In this document: positions 1-6,778 of the stretch, piece after piece
How positions within the stretch are numbered: the stretch's first letter is position 1
Layout: the number at the start of each line of letters is the position of its first letter
Source of the DNA: an uncultured Bacteroidales bacterium
GTDB lineage: Bacteria; Bacteroidota; Bacteroidia; Bacteroidales; Bacteroidaceae
NCBI GenBank assembly: GCA_947367415.1
Contig: CANBEE010000131.1
Coordinates: 1 to 7,474 of the forward strand
Direction of reading: 5' to 3'
Length of the DNA: 7,474 nucleotides
Notes under the pieces: model-generated
Database searches by the model: none
Seen by the model: only the letters and a program-made list of their open reading frames with translations
What the model was told of the DNA's origin: nothing
Made by a program: the position numbers and the translations under genes

Positions 1-1
1 G

Positions 2-1564
2 AGTTATTTATTGGTAGGGCTATTCGCCTTGGGTATGGTGGGATGCGGCCAGAATCCTGAAATCGGAACTGTTGAACCCGAACTGAGTGGTACGATGGAG
101 GAACTCGCTCCTTCAGCACAGAAGACTCGTCTGCAGGAGGTGGGTCTCGAGTATGTGAATGCGATTAAAACTGAGGCTCATGAGAACCTTGTTGATGTTG
201 CGGCCTTTATTGATGAAAAGTATGGTGACTATGATATTGATGAGGATTATTTGGATAATCTGGAGAAGCTCTACAAGGAGACAGGCTATGATGAGGACTA
301 TCATGCTGTTGCACGTAGGAGCAATCCTGTGAAGGCTATCCGTGAATTGATGGCTATAAGTCTGAATGCAGCGCAGAAGGGTGCCATGTTGTCAAATAGT
401 GCCGAACATATCTACACCTCTACCCTCAAGGCTGGATTGAAGGACTTGTATGGTGGATTTAAGCCAGACACAAAATATGGGGTTTGGGCCTATGACAAGA
501 ATATCACCGACCGCCTTGAGGTGGAGTTTACCGATGACCACAACCAGACATGGGTGGCTACGCTCAAGGGTAGCAAGGAGACAGCACGTATACATGTGAC
601 CGTATATGATAAGAATGTTGAAAAACATGAGTATGAAGGTGGCCCTAACGATGGCACTTCAACCAGTGGAACCTATATCTATGATGATGAGTATACAATC
701 GATGTGCCCAAGCAGATAACCTTTACAGTAAAATGCAATGGTAATGCTGTTGTTGATATGACTGTAAATAGTGACCTGGCTTTTGAATGGGACTATAACG
801 AGTATTCTGAATGGACAGAGTATAGCGAATGGTACGAAGACGAATGGTACTATGAAGGAGGATACTATGGTTGGTCTGGGTATGAAGACAAGTATTCCTA
901 TTCCATTAATCTCGACTATACAAATCTGAACATCGATGCCAAGCTTCGTGTGAATGGTTACGAGGAGACACTCGCTAGTACTGCTACAAAGTCAGGAATT
1001 AATGCGAGCGCAGGTGTCAAGATTGACGGAAAGACTCTGTTGAAGGTTGAAGGTGCATTGAATGCCGATATTGATAAGTTCATCAAGCAGGTGAATGAAG
1101 CAGCCAATGAGGATGGTGAGTCTGATATTGAAGTCGATGCTACCATGATCAAAGAGTTCACTATGTATATAGACCTCATGGGCAAGGTGCAGGTTGTAGG
1201 TAAGTGTGATAAGTTTAAGGACTTGCACGATGCTTATATGGATATTGAGGAGGCTGATGATGACGATGATTTCAGCAAGTATGAGAGAAATGTGGCTCAG
1301 TTGAACAATGCCTATAGCGTTTCCATCCATTACGACAATACCAAGACCGTGCAGGCCAATGTGAAGCTTGAGGCATATGAGCACAAGGCAGATTGGGACG
1401 AGTCATACAGCTATTTTGATGTACGCCCCGTACTCGTGTTTGCTGCTGACGATAGTCGCTATAGCTTCGAAGACTATTTCACTGAGAATAGTTTCAGTGA
1501 CTTGATTGAGGCTGTTGAAGATTTGGCTGATGACTTTGAAAAAATGTTTGAGAGATACTTCTAA
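2..1564 (+). CDS. Large acidic, Tyr/Trp-rich lipoprotein of unknown function (5' end outside window)
   Basis: The reading frame is open to the left edge, so the true start is upstream. The TTG at base 11 is an internal Leu codon, not a convincing start. The first visible residues are the hydrophobic end of a lipoprotein signal peptide with a lipobox (LGMVGC, Cys codon about bases 44-46), so the protein is probably lipid-anchored in the envelope. The mature part is about 505 residues and strongly acidic. Counting from base 11, residues 30-145 look helical, and residues 165-350 look beta-rich, with alternating stretches such as ITFTVKCNG and INLDYTNLNIDAKLRVNG. A tract at residues 258-298 is packed with Tyr, Trp, Glu and Asp. 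Residues 413-420 are an acidic run (EEADDDDD). I recognise no catalytic motif or family. It ends 41 bases before the TonB receptor with no clear terminator between, so co-transcription is plausible. Coding is certain; the function is unknown. Confidence 0.9.
   Translation, partial: SYLLVGLFALGMVGCGQNPEIGTVEPELSGTMEELAPSAQKTRLQEVGLEYVNAIKTEAHENLVDVAAFIDEKYGDYDIDEDYLDNLEKLYKETGYDEDYHAVARRSNPVKAIRELMAISLNAAQKGAMLSNSAEHIYTSTLKAGLKDLYGGFKPDTKYGVWAYDKNITDRLEVEFTDDHNQTWVATLKGSKETARIHVTVYDKNVEKHEYEGGPNDGTSTSGTYIYDDEYTIDVPKQITFTVKCNGNAVVDMTVNSDLAFEWDYNEYSEWTEYSEWYEDEWYYEGGYYGWSGYEDKYSYSINLDYTNLNIDAKLRVNGYEETLASTATKSGINASAGVKIDGKTLLKVEGALNADIDKFIKQVNEAANEDGESDIEVDATMIKEFTMYIDLMGKVQVVGKCDKFKDLHDAYMDIEEADDDDDFSKYERNVAQLNNAYSVSIHYDNTKTVQANVKLEAYEHKADWDESYSYFDVRPVLVFAADDSRYSFEDYFTENSFSDLIEAVEDLADDFEKMFERYF
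782..904 (+). repeat. Low-complexity Tyr/Trp/Glu tract with short degenerate DNA repeats
   Basis: This segment of the lipoprotein gene encodes 41 residues, of which 17 are Phe, Tyr or Trp and 12 are Asp or Glu. At the DNA level GAATGG recurs three times (about bases 786, 811 and 829 onward, with changing neighbours), and GAATGGTAC occurs twice about 15 bases apart. This suggests growth by short tandem duplication inside a beta-rich region. The role is unknown. It may be a surface-exposed loop. Confidence 0.55.
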
Positions 1565-1605
1565 TCTCCTTTGATATTCTTAAATAGGAAATATCTGACA
1601 CTTCT

Positions 1606-3615
1606 ATGAAGCGCATATTCCTATCCTTGCTATCGCTCTGTGCCATATCGCTGTATGCACAGAGCGATAGCTTGTCTACCCGCTCAATAGATGAGTTGGT
1701 GGTCGAGGAGGTGCGCCAACCGCTTGTGAGGTATAATATGTTGGGGAAGACTTATTGGTCCATCGAGACGATGAATGCCATGCCTATGTCTGATCCGCTG
1801 CGCAACATCCAGCTACTCCCTGGGGTGCACGCCAATTCGGAAAACACGGGGGGCGTCTTTGTGCAGGGGTGCGACAATAGCCACAACTACACCACCATCA
1901 ATGGCACCCCCGTCTACTACCCCATGCACTTGCTGGGCTTCTTCTCCACGTTCAACAGCTCGTACTTCAAGGATTTGACATTCAATAAGAACATGCGTCT
2001 CGTAACAGCCAACCGTCTGGGGGCTGAGGTCGGAATGGAGACAGCTGATACCATTCCCGATAAACTGGGCGTAGATGTAGACCTGGGTATGATGACCGCA
2101 CAGGGTATGGTATCTATGCCACTCGGCTCCAAGCTGAGTCTTTCTGTTGCCGGTCGTTATTCTGATGTGAATGCGATTTACGATGGAATGATGAATATGT
2201 TGTTGGAGAATCAGCGTATAGCATATCGGTTCTATGACATCAATATGGGGGTATTATATAAGCCTACCGAGTGGGACGATGTCTCTATAGAGTACTTCGA
2301 AGGTAGCGACTATGCCAACCTCGATATATTCACCTATATGATAAACTCCCGGTTGCATTGGGGTAATCACAATGCTTCGCTACGTTGGAGTCATCAAGGT
2401 GATAGGCTTATGCTGAATCATGCGGTGTACTATACTGCATATCGCAGTGTTTTCGATATGCTTCAGACCGATAGTCGTATCTGTCTTCCTGCCAGTATAC
2501 AGACGCTCGGCGCAAAATCTGAACAAAGGTATATGGCCGATTACTGTCTCTTGACATACGGAGGTGAGGTGATGCGTCATGTCATTGCACCACAAGCTCC
2601 GCAGATTACGGGCTCATATGCCACTACCAATATGCCGCGGCAAGTGCAGGAGGCTACCGAAGGGGCTGTATATATGCAGGCCGACATCATGTTGAACCAT
2701 GCAGTGCAACTTGTCGGAGGACTTCGTCTCTCAGGGTTTTATAATACCCGTTGGCAGATGGTGGGCGACCCTCGTCTGACGCTACGCTATCATCCTTCGA
2801 GTCTTACTACATGGCAGCTTACTGCAGGTTCCTACACGCAGTATTTGCATCAGGTGGGCTTTTCGTCGAACGGGCTTCCAACAGAGTTCTGGATTTCATC
2901 AGACAACGGTGTTGCCCCGCAATATGCAAGGAAAGTGTCGTTGGCACTCCAACAGGAGCTGGCGGATAGGCGGTATCGCATTTCAGTAGAAACCTATTTC
3001 GCTCGATTGTGCAATCAGGTAGAGTACAAGGGTAATGCGTTGGGGCTCATTAACGAGGAATATGATCTGAACGAAAACCTTGTTGTGGGCAATGGTTACA
3101 ATTATGGTGTAGACTTGATGCTCCAGAAGAACGTTGGTCATCTGACCGGATGGGTCAGTTACTCGTGGGCTAGGGCACCGCGCTCTTTTGTGCAGAATCA
3201 TGAAAGGGTTGCCTATCCATCAGTGCACAATCGCGAGCACGACCTTAATGTGGTGCTGAATTGGAAGCTGGATGACAGATGGAATCTGAGTGCTACCTAT
3301 ATCTATGCTACAGGCACACCCTATACCGAGGTGAAGCATGCCTACATCTTGGGTGAGAATGCTATAGTCAGTTATGAGAAGCACAATAGTTCACGATATC
3401 AGGCACTTACTCGTCTGGATTTGGCCTTGAACTATCAATTGCCGAGAGTGGGGGAGATGTCGCATTCAGTAAAGCTGGCTGTATATAATGCAACATTTGC
3501 AAAGAATCCGATATCATATAACTATAATAATTTTAGAGGAAATATAGTCTATAAGCGGCCAGTGTGTCTGTTTTCTACCGCAGTGCCTTCGGTAAGCTAT
3601 CTTGTGCAATTCTAA
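1606..3615 (+). CDS. TonB-dependent outer-membrane receptor of the type paired with DUF4249 proteins
   Basis: This is a predicted TonB-gated beta-barrel receptor that would import a bound substrate across the outer membrane. Residues 1-19 form a signal peptide ending in YAQ. A linker with a TonB-box-like IDELVVEEV lies at about residues 28-36. The plug domain follows at about residues 50-150, with LRNIQLLPGVHANSENTGG and then VFVQGCDNSHNYTTINGTPV. These match the usual 'LQLLPGV...GGLYVRGG...LLDGVPVYNPSHLFGFFS' pattern of receptors that sit beside DUF4249 genes. The rest is a Tyr/Trp-rich barrel ending in VSYLVQF, with a terminal aromatic residue as expected. At 669 residues it is short, because the N-terminal carboxypeptidase-regulatory-like domain found in many relatives is absent. 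The usual RGG of the plug reads QGC (residues 87-89). The DUF4249-type gene starts 12 bases downstream. The substrate cannot be told. The signal-peptide codons hold a perfect inverted repeat, described separately. Confidence 0.92.
   Translation: MKRIFLSLLSLCAISLYAQSDSLSTRSIDELVVEEVRQPLVRYNMLGKTYWSIETMNAMPMSDPLRNIQLLPGVHANSENTGGVFVQGCDNSHNYTTINGTPVYYPMHLLGFFSTFNSSYFKDLTFNKNMRLVTANRLGAEVGMETADTIPDKLGVDVDLGMMTAQGMVSMPLGSKLSLSVAGRYSDVNAIYDGMMNMLLENQRIAYRFYDINMGVLYKPTEWDDVSIEYFEGSDYANLDIFTYMINSRLHWGNHNASLRWSHQGDRLMLNHAVYYTAYRSVFDMLQTDSRICLPASIQTLGAKSEQRYMADYCLLTYGGEVMRHVIAPQAPQITGSYATTNMPRQVQEATEGAVYMQADIMLNHAVQLVGGLRLSGFYNTRWQMVGDPRLTLRYHPSSLTTWQLTAGSYTQYLHQVGFSSNGLPTEFWISSDNGVAPQYARKVSLALQQELADRRYRISVETYFARLCNQVEYKGNALGLINEEYDLNENLVVGNGYNYGVDLMLQKNVGHLTGWVSYSWARAPRSFVQNHERVAYPSVHNREHDLNVVLNWKLDDRWNLSATYIYATGTPYTEVKHAYILGENAIVSYEKHNSSRYQALTRLDLALNYQLPRVGEMSHSVKLAVYNATFAKNPISYNYNNFRGNIVYKRPVCLFSTAVPSVSYLVQF
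1629..1671. repeat. Perfect 15-bp inverted repeat (hairpin) inside receptor signal-peptide codons
   Basis: The arm GCTATCGCTCTGTGC (1629-1643) and the arm GCACAGAGCGATAGC (1657-1671) are exact reverse complements, separated by a 13-base loop (1644-1656). The hairpin starts 23 bases after the A of the ATG and covers codons 8-22 of the TonB receptor, across the signal-peptide cleavage region. It lies within an early, translated part of the mRNA. No U-tract follows, so it is not a terminator. The left arm and loop also contain an imperfect 15-base tandem repeat (codons LSLCA/ISLYA). The repeat itself is certain; a regulatory role is inferred. Confidence 0.8.
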
Positions 3616-3627
3616 TCGGATAAGAAT

Positions 3628-4482
3628 ATGTTCAAACACGTGATATATATCGTATGTCTGGCGCTTTTCTTTGTGGCCTGTCAAGAAGACCTTCATGAAG
3701 GGCGCGAAGAGATTGTCATAGAGGGTTGGATAGAGTCGGGGAGTGCTCCAGTAGTGCTACTTACCAAGACTTTTACGGTGACCACAAAGGAAGAGGTCGA
3801 TGAAGAGGAGTCGATAGTCTTGCCGTGGGGTAAGGTGACGGTTTCTGATGGAGTCCAATCAGTAGTCCTTACTGGCGATTATGATGACCGCTATGTCCCA
3901 CCTTATATATATAGTACATCAAAAATGAGCGGAGTGCCGGGTCGGACCTATTATCTTACAGTAGAGTATGGCGACCGTGTGGTGACTTCGCATACTACCA
4001 TTCCGATGCCCGATTCGTTGGAAGCTTTGATAGTCACTCCTTGCGAGGAGGTCGATAGTATGTATCAGATTACGGCATATTATGATGATGATCCAGAGAC
4101 GAAGGACTACTATATGTTTCTCACACGCATATTCAATCGTGAAACCCGCTACTACCCCTCATTCTTGAGCGTCGTGGATGATGAGTGTCTCACGTTGCAC
4201 AATCAGCAGGTAGTTCAGCCAGGTATACATCTCATGACAGGTGAGGACAACAAGTATAGACCCTATTATCGCGACACCGATTCTGTGCAGATCAAGTTTG
4301 CCAAGATAGACGAGACAGCTTATTGGATCCACAAGGCATATAATGAGATGCTTGCCCTATCTTCAAATCCCATCTTCTCAAGCGATATCTCCATGCCTAC
4401 CAACATCGAGGGCGGGCTCGGCTATTGGTGTGGCTATGCCGTGACGAAGTACAATGTGGTGATTGCTGATAGTATTAAGTAA
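3628..4482 (+). CDS. DUF4249-type lipoprotein, partner of the TonB receptor
   Basis: This predicted lipoprotein has a hydrophobic signal peptide with lipobox FVAC (Cys18) and a mature protein of about 267 residues. It fits the DUF4249 family in several ways: an early IVIEGWIESG strand, then a PVVLLTKT strand; a middle stretch with 'SGVPGRTYYLTVEYGDR' like the usual 'G..G.TY.L.V...G...' motif; TTIPMPDSL; and near the end NIEGGLGYWCGY, like the family's 'NI.GGLG.F.GY' signature. It lies 12 bases after the receptor's stop, so the two are almost certainly co-transcribed. DUF4249 genes are commonly found next to TonB-dependent receptors in Bacteroidota, and the protein is thought to assist the receptor at the outer membrane, although its molecular role is unknown. 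The length (284 residues) is normal to slightly short. The start is supported by the signal peptide beginning at this ATG. Confidence 0.88.
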   Translation: MFKHVIYIVCLALFFVACQEDLHEGREEIVIEGWIESGSAPVVLLTKTFTVTTKEEVDEEESIVLPWGKVTVSDGVQSVVLTGDYDDRYVPPYIYSTSKMSGVPGRTYYLTVEYGDRVVTSHTTIPMPDSLEALIVTPCEEVDSMYQITAYYDDDPETKDYYMFLTRIFNRETRYYPSFLSVVDDECLTLHNQQVVQPGIHLMTGEDNKYRPYYRDTDSVQIKFAKIDETAYWIHKAYNEMLALSSNPIFSSDISMPTNIEGGLGYWCGYAVTKYNVVIADSIK

Positions 4483-4540
4483 AATAAACGACTGGATACC
4501 AAGAGGGTTACCCTCAGTGTCCAGTCGTTATTCTTATAGA
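4476..4540. terminator. Composite hairpin terminator between convergent genes
   Basis: The arms AACGACTGGATAC (4487-4499) and GTGTCCAGTCGTT (4517-4529) form a 13-pair stem with one T-G pair. Inside it a second small stem, GAGGG (4503-4507) with CCCTC (4511-4515), closes on a TTA loop. The hairpin begins 4 bases after the DUF4249 stop codon. Read on the minus strand it is followed by TATTTTACTT, a fair U-tract. Read on the plus strand the tail is ATTCTTATAG, which is weaker. It most likely ends transcription from both sides: the receptor/lipoprotein unit from the left and the epimerase/barrel-relic transcript from the right. Confidence 0.8.
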
Positions 4541-4551
4541 TGGTGTTCAGA

Positions 4552-4881
4552 TTAGAACCTGTAGCTGACACCGAGCTTGAGGATTGATAGACCTGTGCCA
4601 ACCTCCATGTTTGCAGCCAAATTATCTAAGAACCAGTAGCGGGCACCTACAGAAACACCTAATGAGAGGCCTCCTTCAGCATCCACGTCCATGTCCATGT
4701 CAAAATCGTTCCAATCACCATAGACTTTTGCTGAAGCTATGTCGTTACCTAAGGTGAGTGCAGCATAAACGTCAAGGTTCTCTACGTCGAGGTCATAGTG
4801 GAAGTAACCTTTACTCCGACATTAACATATGAAAATTTGTATCCGATATTACTACCGGGGAGATATTTGGAATAAAGAGTT
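4552..4881 (-). pseudogene. Relic of an outer-membrane beta-barrel protein (5'-truncated, frameshifted)
   Basis: Translation of the minus strand gives a convincing barrel C-terminus. The last 88 residues run from KGYFHYDLDVENLNVDVYAA, through GLSLGVSVGARYWF and AANMEVGTGLSILKLG, to VSYRF and a stop at 4552-4554. The terminal Phe and alternating strands fit an outer-membrane barrel. Upstream this frame hits a stop at about 4819-4821, but the neighbouring frame continues the same protein (LYSKYLPGSNIGYKFSYVNV, then GV). The two join perfectly if one base is restored in the T-run at 4810-4812 (an A run on the coding strand). Further upstream the similarity runs into the 3' end of the epimerase gene. 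No start codon, signal peptide or first strands remain. It is therefore a decayed gene fragment directly downstream of the epimerase. A sequencing error could explain the frameshift but not the missing 5' half. Confidence 0.8.
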
Positions 4882-5913
4882 TTACTTCTTCTGTTTGCCT
4901 ATCTTGATCTTGCCATTGGCTACTAGCCATTGGGCTTCATCGCGCAGGGTCTCCTCGATGGGGCGTGTGGTGTAACCCAGTTCGCGCTGCGCCTTGCTGT
5001 AGTCAAACTTGTTGTTGCGCTTGAGATTGTACACCGAGAAGGTGGTCATCATAGGCATCTCGCCCTTCTTGGCGGCATCCTTCTCCATCTTCTTGGCGAT
5101 CTTCTCGGCCATGCGTATGGGGAGGAAGAACTTGATGGGCTTGCACCCCAACTCCTGATTGAGGAGCTTGCTCAGGCGCTTCAGCGTGATGACCTCATTG
5201 CCGAGGATGTAGCCCTCGCCCACTCGGCCCTTGTCGGCAGCGGCGATACAGCCTGCGGCCAGGTCGCGCACATCGACTAGGTTGAACGAGCCGTCGATGC
5301 CTACGGGCATCTTGCCCTTGATGATTTTGATAATGGTAGCAGTGGTCTCGCTGATGGCATTGTCGTTGGGACCGAAGATACCTGTGGGGTATACGATACA
5401 GGCCTGCAAGCCGCGGTTGCGCACGGCGGTCAAGACATTGGCCGTGGCCATCGCCTTGCTCTTGCTGTACCAGCCTACTACTTCATCAAGGTTAAACTCG
5501 TCGACCTCCTTGATCTTCTCCTTCTTGGGACGCTCGGGGATGGCACCGGTAGAGCTTACATACACCAGCTTGCGGCACTCCTTGTGCTCTAAGCAGAGGT
5601 CCACGATATTCTCCGTGCCGCCCACGTTGACATCGAGCACCAGCTTGCGGTAGTTGGGGTTCACGGTCACCATGCTGGCTACGTGGATGCAGACGGTCTC
5701 TACACCATCTTCTACAGTAAAGAACTTGTCGAGTGATACCTTGTCGCAGAGGTCGCCATATACTATCTCCACTTCGGCAGGGATATACTTTGCGGCTTTG
5801 TCGCCTTTGAGCACAAAGGCTCTCACGCGGTCGCCACGCTCAAGCAATTGGGCACATACGTTGCTGCCCAGGAATCCGGCTGCGCCGGTAACGAGATAAA
5901 GAGGTCGGTTCAT
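4882..5913 (-). CDS. NAD(P)-dependent epimerase/dehydratase/reductase, extended SDR family
   Basis: This is a soluble cytoplasmic enzyme of the extended short-chain dehydrogenase/reductase type. The N-terminal Rossmann motif TGAAGFLG is at residues 9-16, followed by an acidic VYGDLCD segment (51-57). The active site is visible as YVSSTGA (118-124, catalytic Ser/Thr region) and YSKSK (Tyr149, Lys153). Family motifs VYPTGIFGPND (174-184) and NLVDVRDLAAG (211-221) follow. The length of 343 residues is normal. The sequence pattern is closest to the dihydroflavonol-reductase-like and hopanoid-associated-epimerase-like branch, so the substrate could be a nucleotide sugar or another carbonyl compound and should not be assumed. 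The C-terminus is Lys-rich (GKIKIGKQKK). The ATG directly precedes the Rossmann strand, which supports this start. It lies 49 bases downstream of the small barrel gene and has the barrel relic directly behind it. Confidence 0.93.
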   Translation of the reverse strand: MNRPLYLVTGAAGFLGSNVCAQLLERGDRVRAFVLKGDKAAKYIPAEVEIVYGDLCDKVSLDKFFTVEDGVETVCIHVASMVTVNPNYRKLVLDVNVGGTENIVDLCLEHKECRKLVYVSSTGAIPERPKKEKIKEVDEFNLDEVVGWYSKSKAMATANVLTAVRNRGLQACIVYPTGIFGPNDNAISETTATIIKIIKGKMPVGIDGSFNLVDVRDLAAGCIAAADKGRVGEGYILGNEVITLKRLSKLLNQELGCKPIKFFLPIRMAEKIAKKMEKDAAKKGEMPMMTTFSVYNLKRNNKFDYSKAQRELGYTTRPIEETLRDEAQWLVANGKIKIGKQKK

Positions 5914-5962
5914 TGGTCTTATGAATTTATTGATTAGGAGTGTACTCCTTGAAAACTTTGTT

Positions 5963-6466
5963 TTAGAATGTATACCCTACGCTCAGGCGTACATTGTGCA
6001 TAGAAGCCTTGTTCTCGATGAGTCCCTTGAAGTTGTGCTGCAGCTCATAGCCGAGGCCGATGCTGAAGTGGCGCACATCGATACCCACCATGGGGTTGAT
6101 GAGCATGCGGTGCATCTGGTACTCAGTGTTGAAGATGCCACCTACGCGAGCCGACACGAAGGGCGATACGCGCTTGTTGAGGAAGGTGTACTTGACATCA
6201 GCAAACAGGGGTACGAGGTAGTGAGGTTCATCCTCGAAGTTGAGGAAGGTCTCGGCGGTGAAGCCTACGCCACCACCTACATAGAGTCCGTTGCCGAAGC
6301 TGTAGCCGTGGCTGGTGGTGATGCTGTACTGCTCAGAGATGGAGGTGCTCAGTGCTATGTCGGCACGGTAGCCACGCTCGTAGTTCACAAAATCTTTGGT
6401 CTCATTTTGGGCCTGCATGCCCATTACGGTTGCCACGAGGGCGAATGTTGCTATAAACTTTTTCAT
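5963..6466 (-). CDS. Small outer-membrane beta-barrel protein
   Basis: The 167-residue product has a signal peptide (residues 1-20, ending GMQAQ) followed by a run of amphipathic strands typical of an 8-stranded OmpA/OmpW-like barrel. Examples are GLYVGGGVGFT (60-70), LVPLFADVKYTF (84-95), VSPFVSARVGGIF (100-112), FSIGLGYEL (134-142) and the terminal strand NVRLSVGYTF. The final Phe is the usual barrel-assembly signal. No peptidoglycan-binding domain is present. The start is supported by the signal peptide and an A-rich leader (AAAAAAGAAAT just before ATG), as is usual for Bacteroidota. It begins 34 bases after the broken repeat gene and is 49 bases ahead of the epimerase gene. It is a different barrel from the relic at 4552-4881. 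The function is unknown; a structural or small porin role is the best guess. Confidence 0.9.
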   Translation of the reverse strand: MKKFIATFALVATVMGMQAQNETKDFVNYERGYRADIALSTSISEQYSITTSHGYSFGNGLYVGGGVGFTAETFLNFEDEPHYLVPLFADVKYTFLNKRVSPFVSARVGGIFNTEYQMHRMLINPMVGIDVRHFSIGLGYELQHNFKGLIENKASMHNVRLSVGYTF

Positions 6467-6500
6467 ATTTCTTTTTTCTGTACCTTAAATCTTTTACGTT

Positions 6501-6722
6501 TTATTTGTTGCTGATTGCCTCTTTGTCAGAGGACTCTTCCGTGGTGAGGAACGTGTCTACAAACTTCTTCTCCACTTTCTTGTAGCCATTTACCACACCC
6601 TCTTCGATAGCCTTGTAGCCGCCTACCACCCCATTCTCTATGGCATTATAGCCTGCCACAACGCCCTCTTCGATGGCTTTTTAGCCTTTCACTACAGTAT
6701 CTTTTGCTTTCTCAGTTTTCAT
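6501..6722 (-). pseudogene. 11-residue-repeat (GYKxIExGVV) protein gene interrupted by a stop codon
   Basis: The frame starts at ATG 6720-6722 (MKTEKAKDTVVKG) and would encode 73 residues, but codon 14 is TAA (6681-6683). The stop sits where the repeat pattern demands Tyr (TAC in the other copies), so a single C-to-A change explains it. After the stop the frame stays open for 59 residues without an in-frame ATG: KAIEEGVVAGYNAIENGVVG, then GYKAIEEGVVNGYKKVEKKF, then VDTFLTTEESSDKEAISNK. Counting from the ATG, the GY positions fall at residues 13, 24, 35 and 46, an exact 11-residue period. Unlike its relative at 7140-7460 it has no signal peptide, so the intact form would be cytoplasmic. The rest of the frame is well preserved, so the mutation is recent or is a sequencing error. 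If the base call is wrong, this is an intact small gene. Confidence 0.8.
6558..6695 (-). repeat. 33-base tandem repeats in the broken paralogue
   Basis: About four 33-base units encode the VVxGYKAIExG pattern, the last ending GYKKVEKKFV. This is the same unit as at 7200-7310, so the two regions form a dispersed direct repeat about 0.6 kb apart in the same orientation. Recombination between them could delete the intervening gene. The premature stop codon lies in the first unit. Confidence 0.7.
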
Positions 6723-6778
6723 AGATTCTTCACAGTTAACAGTTTAGGTCGATATGGAGTTAGTAGAGTTGCTGGCTT

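Noticed and set aside
992..1384. A 130-residue minus-strand open frame within the lipoprotein gene
   Set aside because: It is hydrophobic only because it is antisense to acidic codons, and it has no leader or motif.
1573..1595. AT-rich inverted repeat GATATT...AATATC between the lipoprotein and receptor genes
   Set aside because: It has six weak pairs over an 11-base loop and no U-tract, which is expected by chance in AT-rich DNA.
1570..1600. Possible Bacteroidota promoter (TTTG, then TATCTGAC about 18 bases later) before the receptor
   Set aside because: The second element matches TAnnTTTG poorly, and the implied start site would fall at or beyond the ATG.
1629..1671. Invertible promoter or phase-variation switch at the 15-bp inverted repeat
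   Set aside because: The arms are only 13 bases apart and inside a coding region. Inversion would scarcely alter anything, and no recombinase gene is nearby.
4930..5653. Long plus-strand open frames opposite the epimerase gene (about 116 and 140 residues)
   Set aside because: They are antisense shadows of a well-supported SDR gene, with no family motif or signal of their own.
5936..5949. Small inverted repeat AGGAG-TGTA-CTCCT between the barrel and epimerase genes
   Set aside because: The stem is only 5 bp and has no U-tract in the transcribed direction, so it is too weak to call a terminator or operator.
5921..6514. A 197-residue plus-strand open frame opposite the small barrel gene
   Set aside because: The minus-strand frame has a signal peptide and clear barrel strands. 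The plus-strand frame has neither, and its length follows from codon bias on the other strand.
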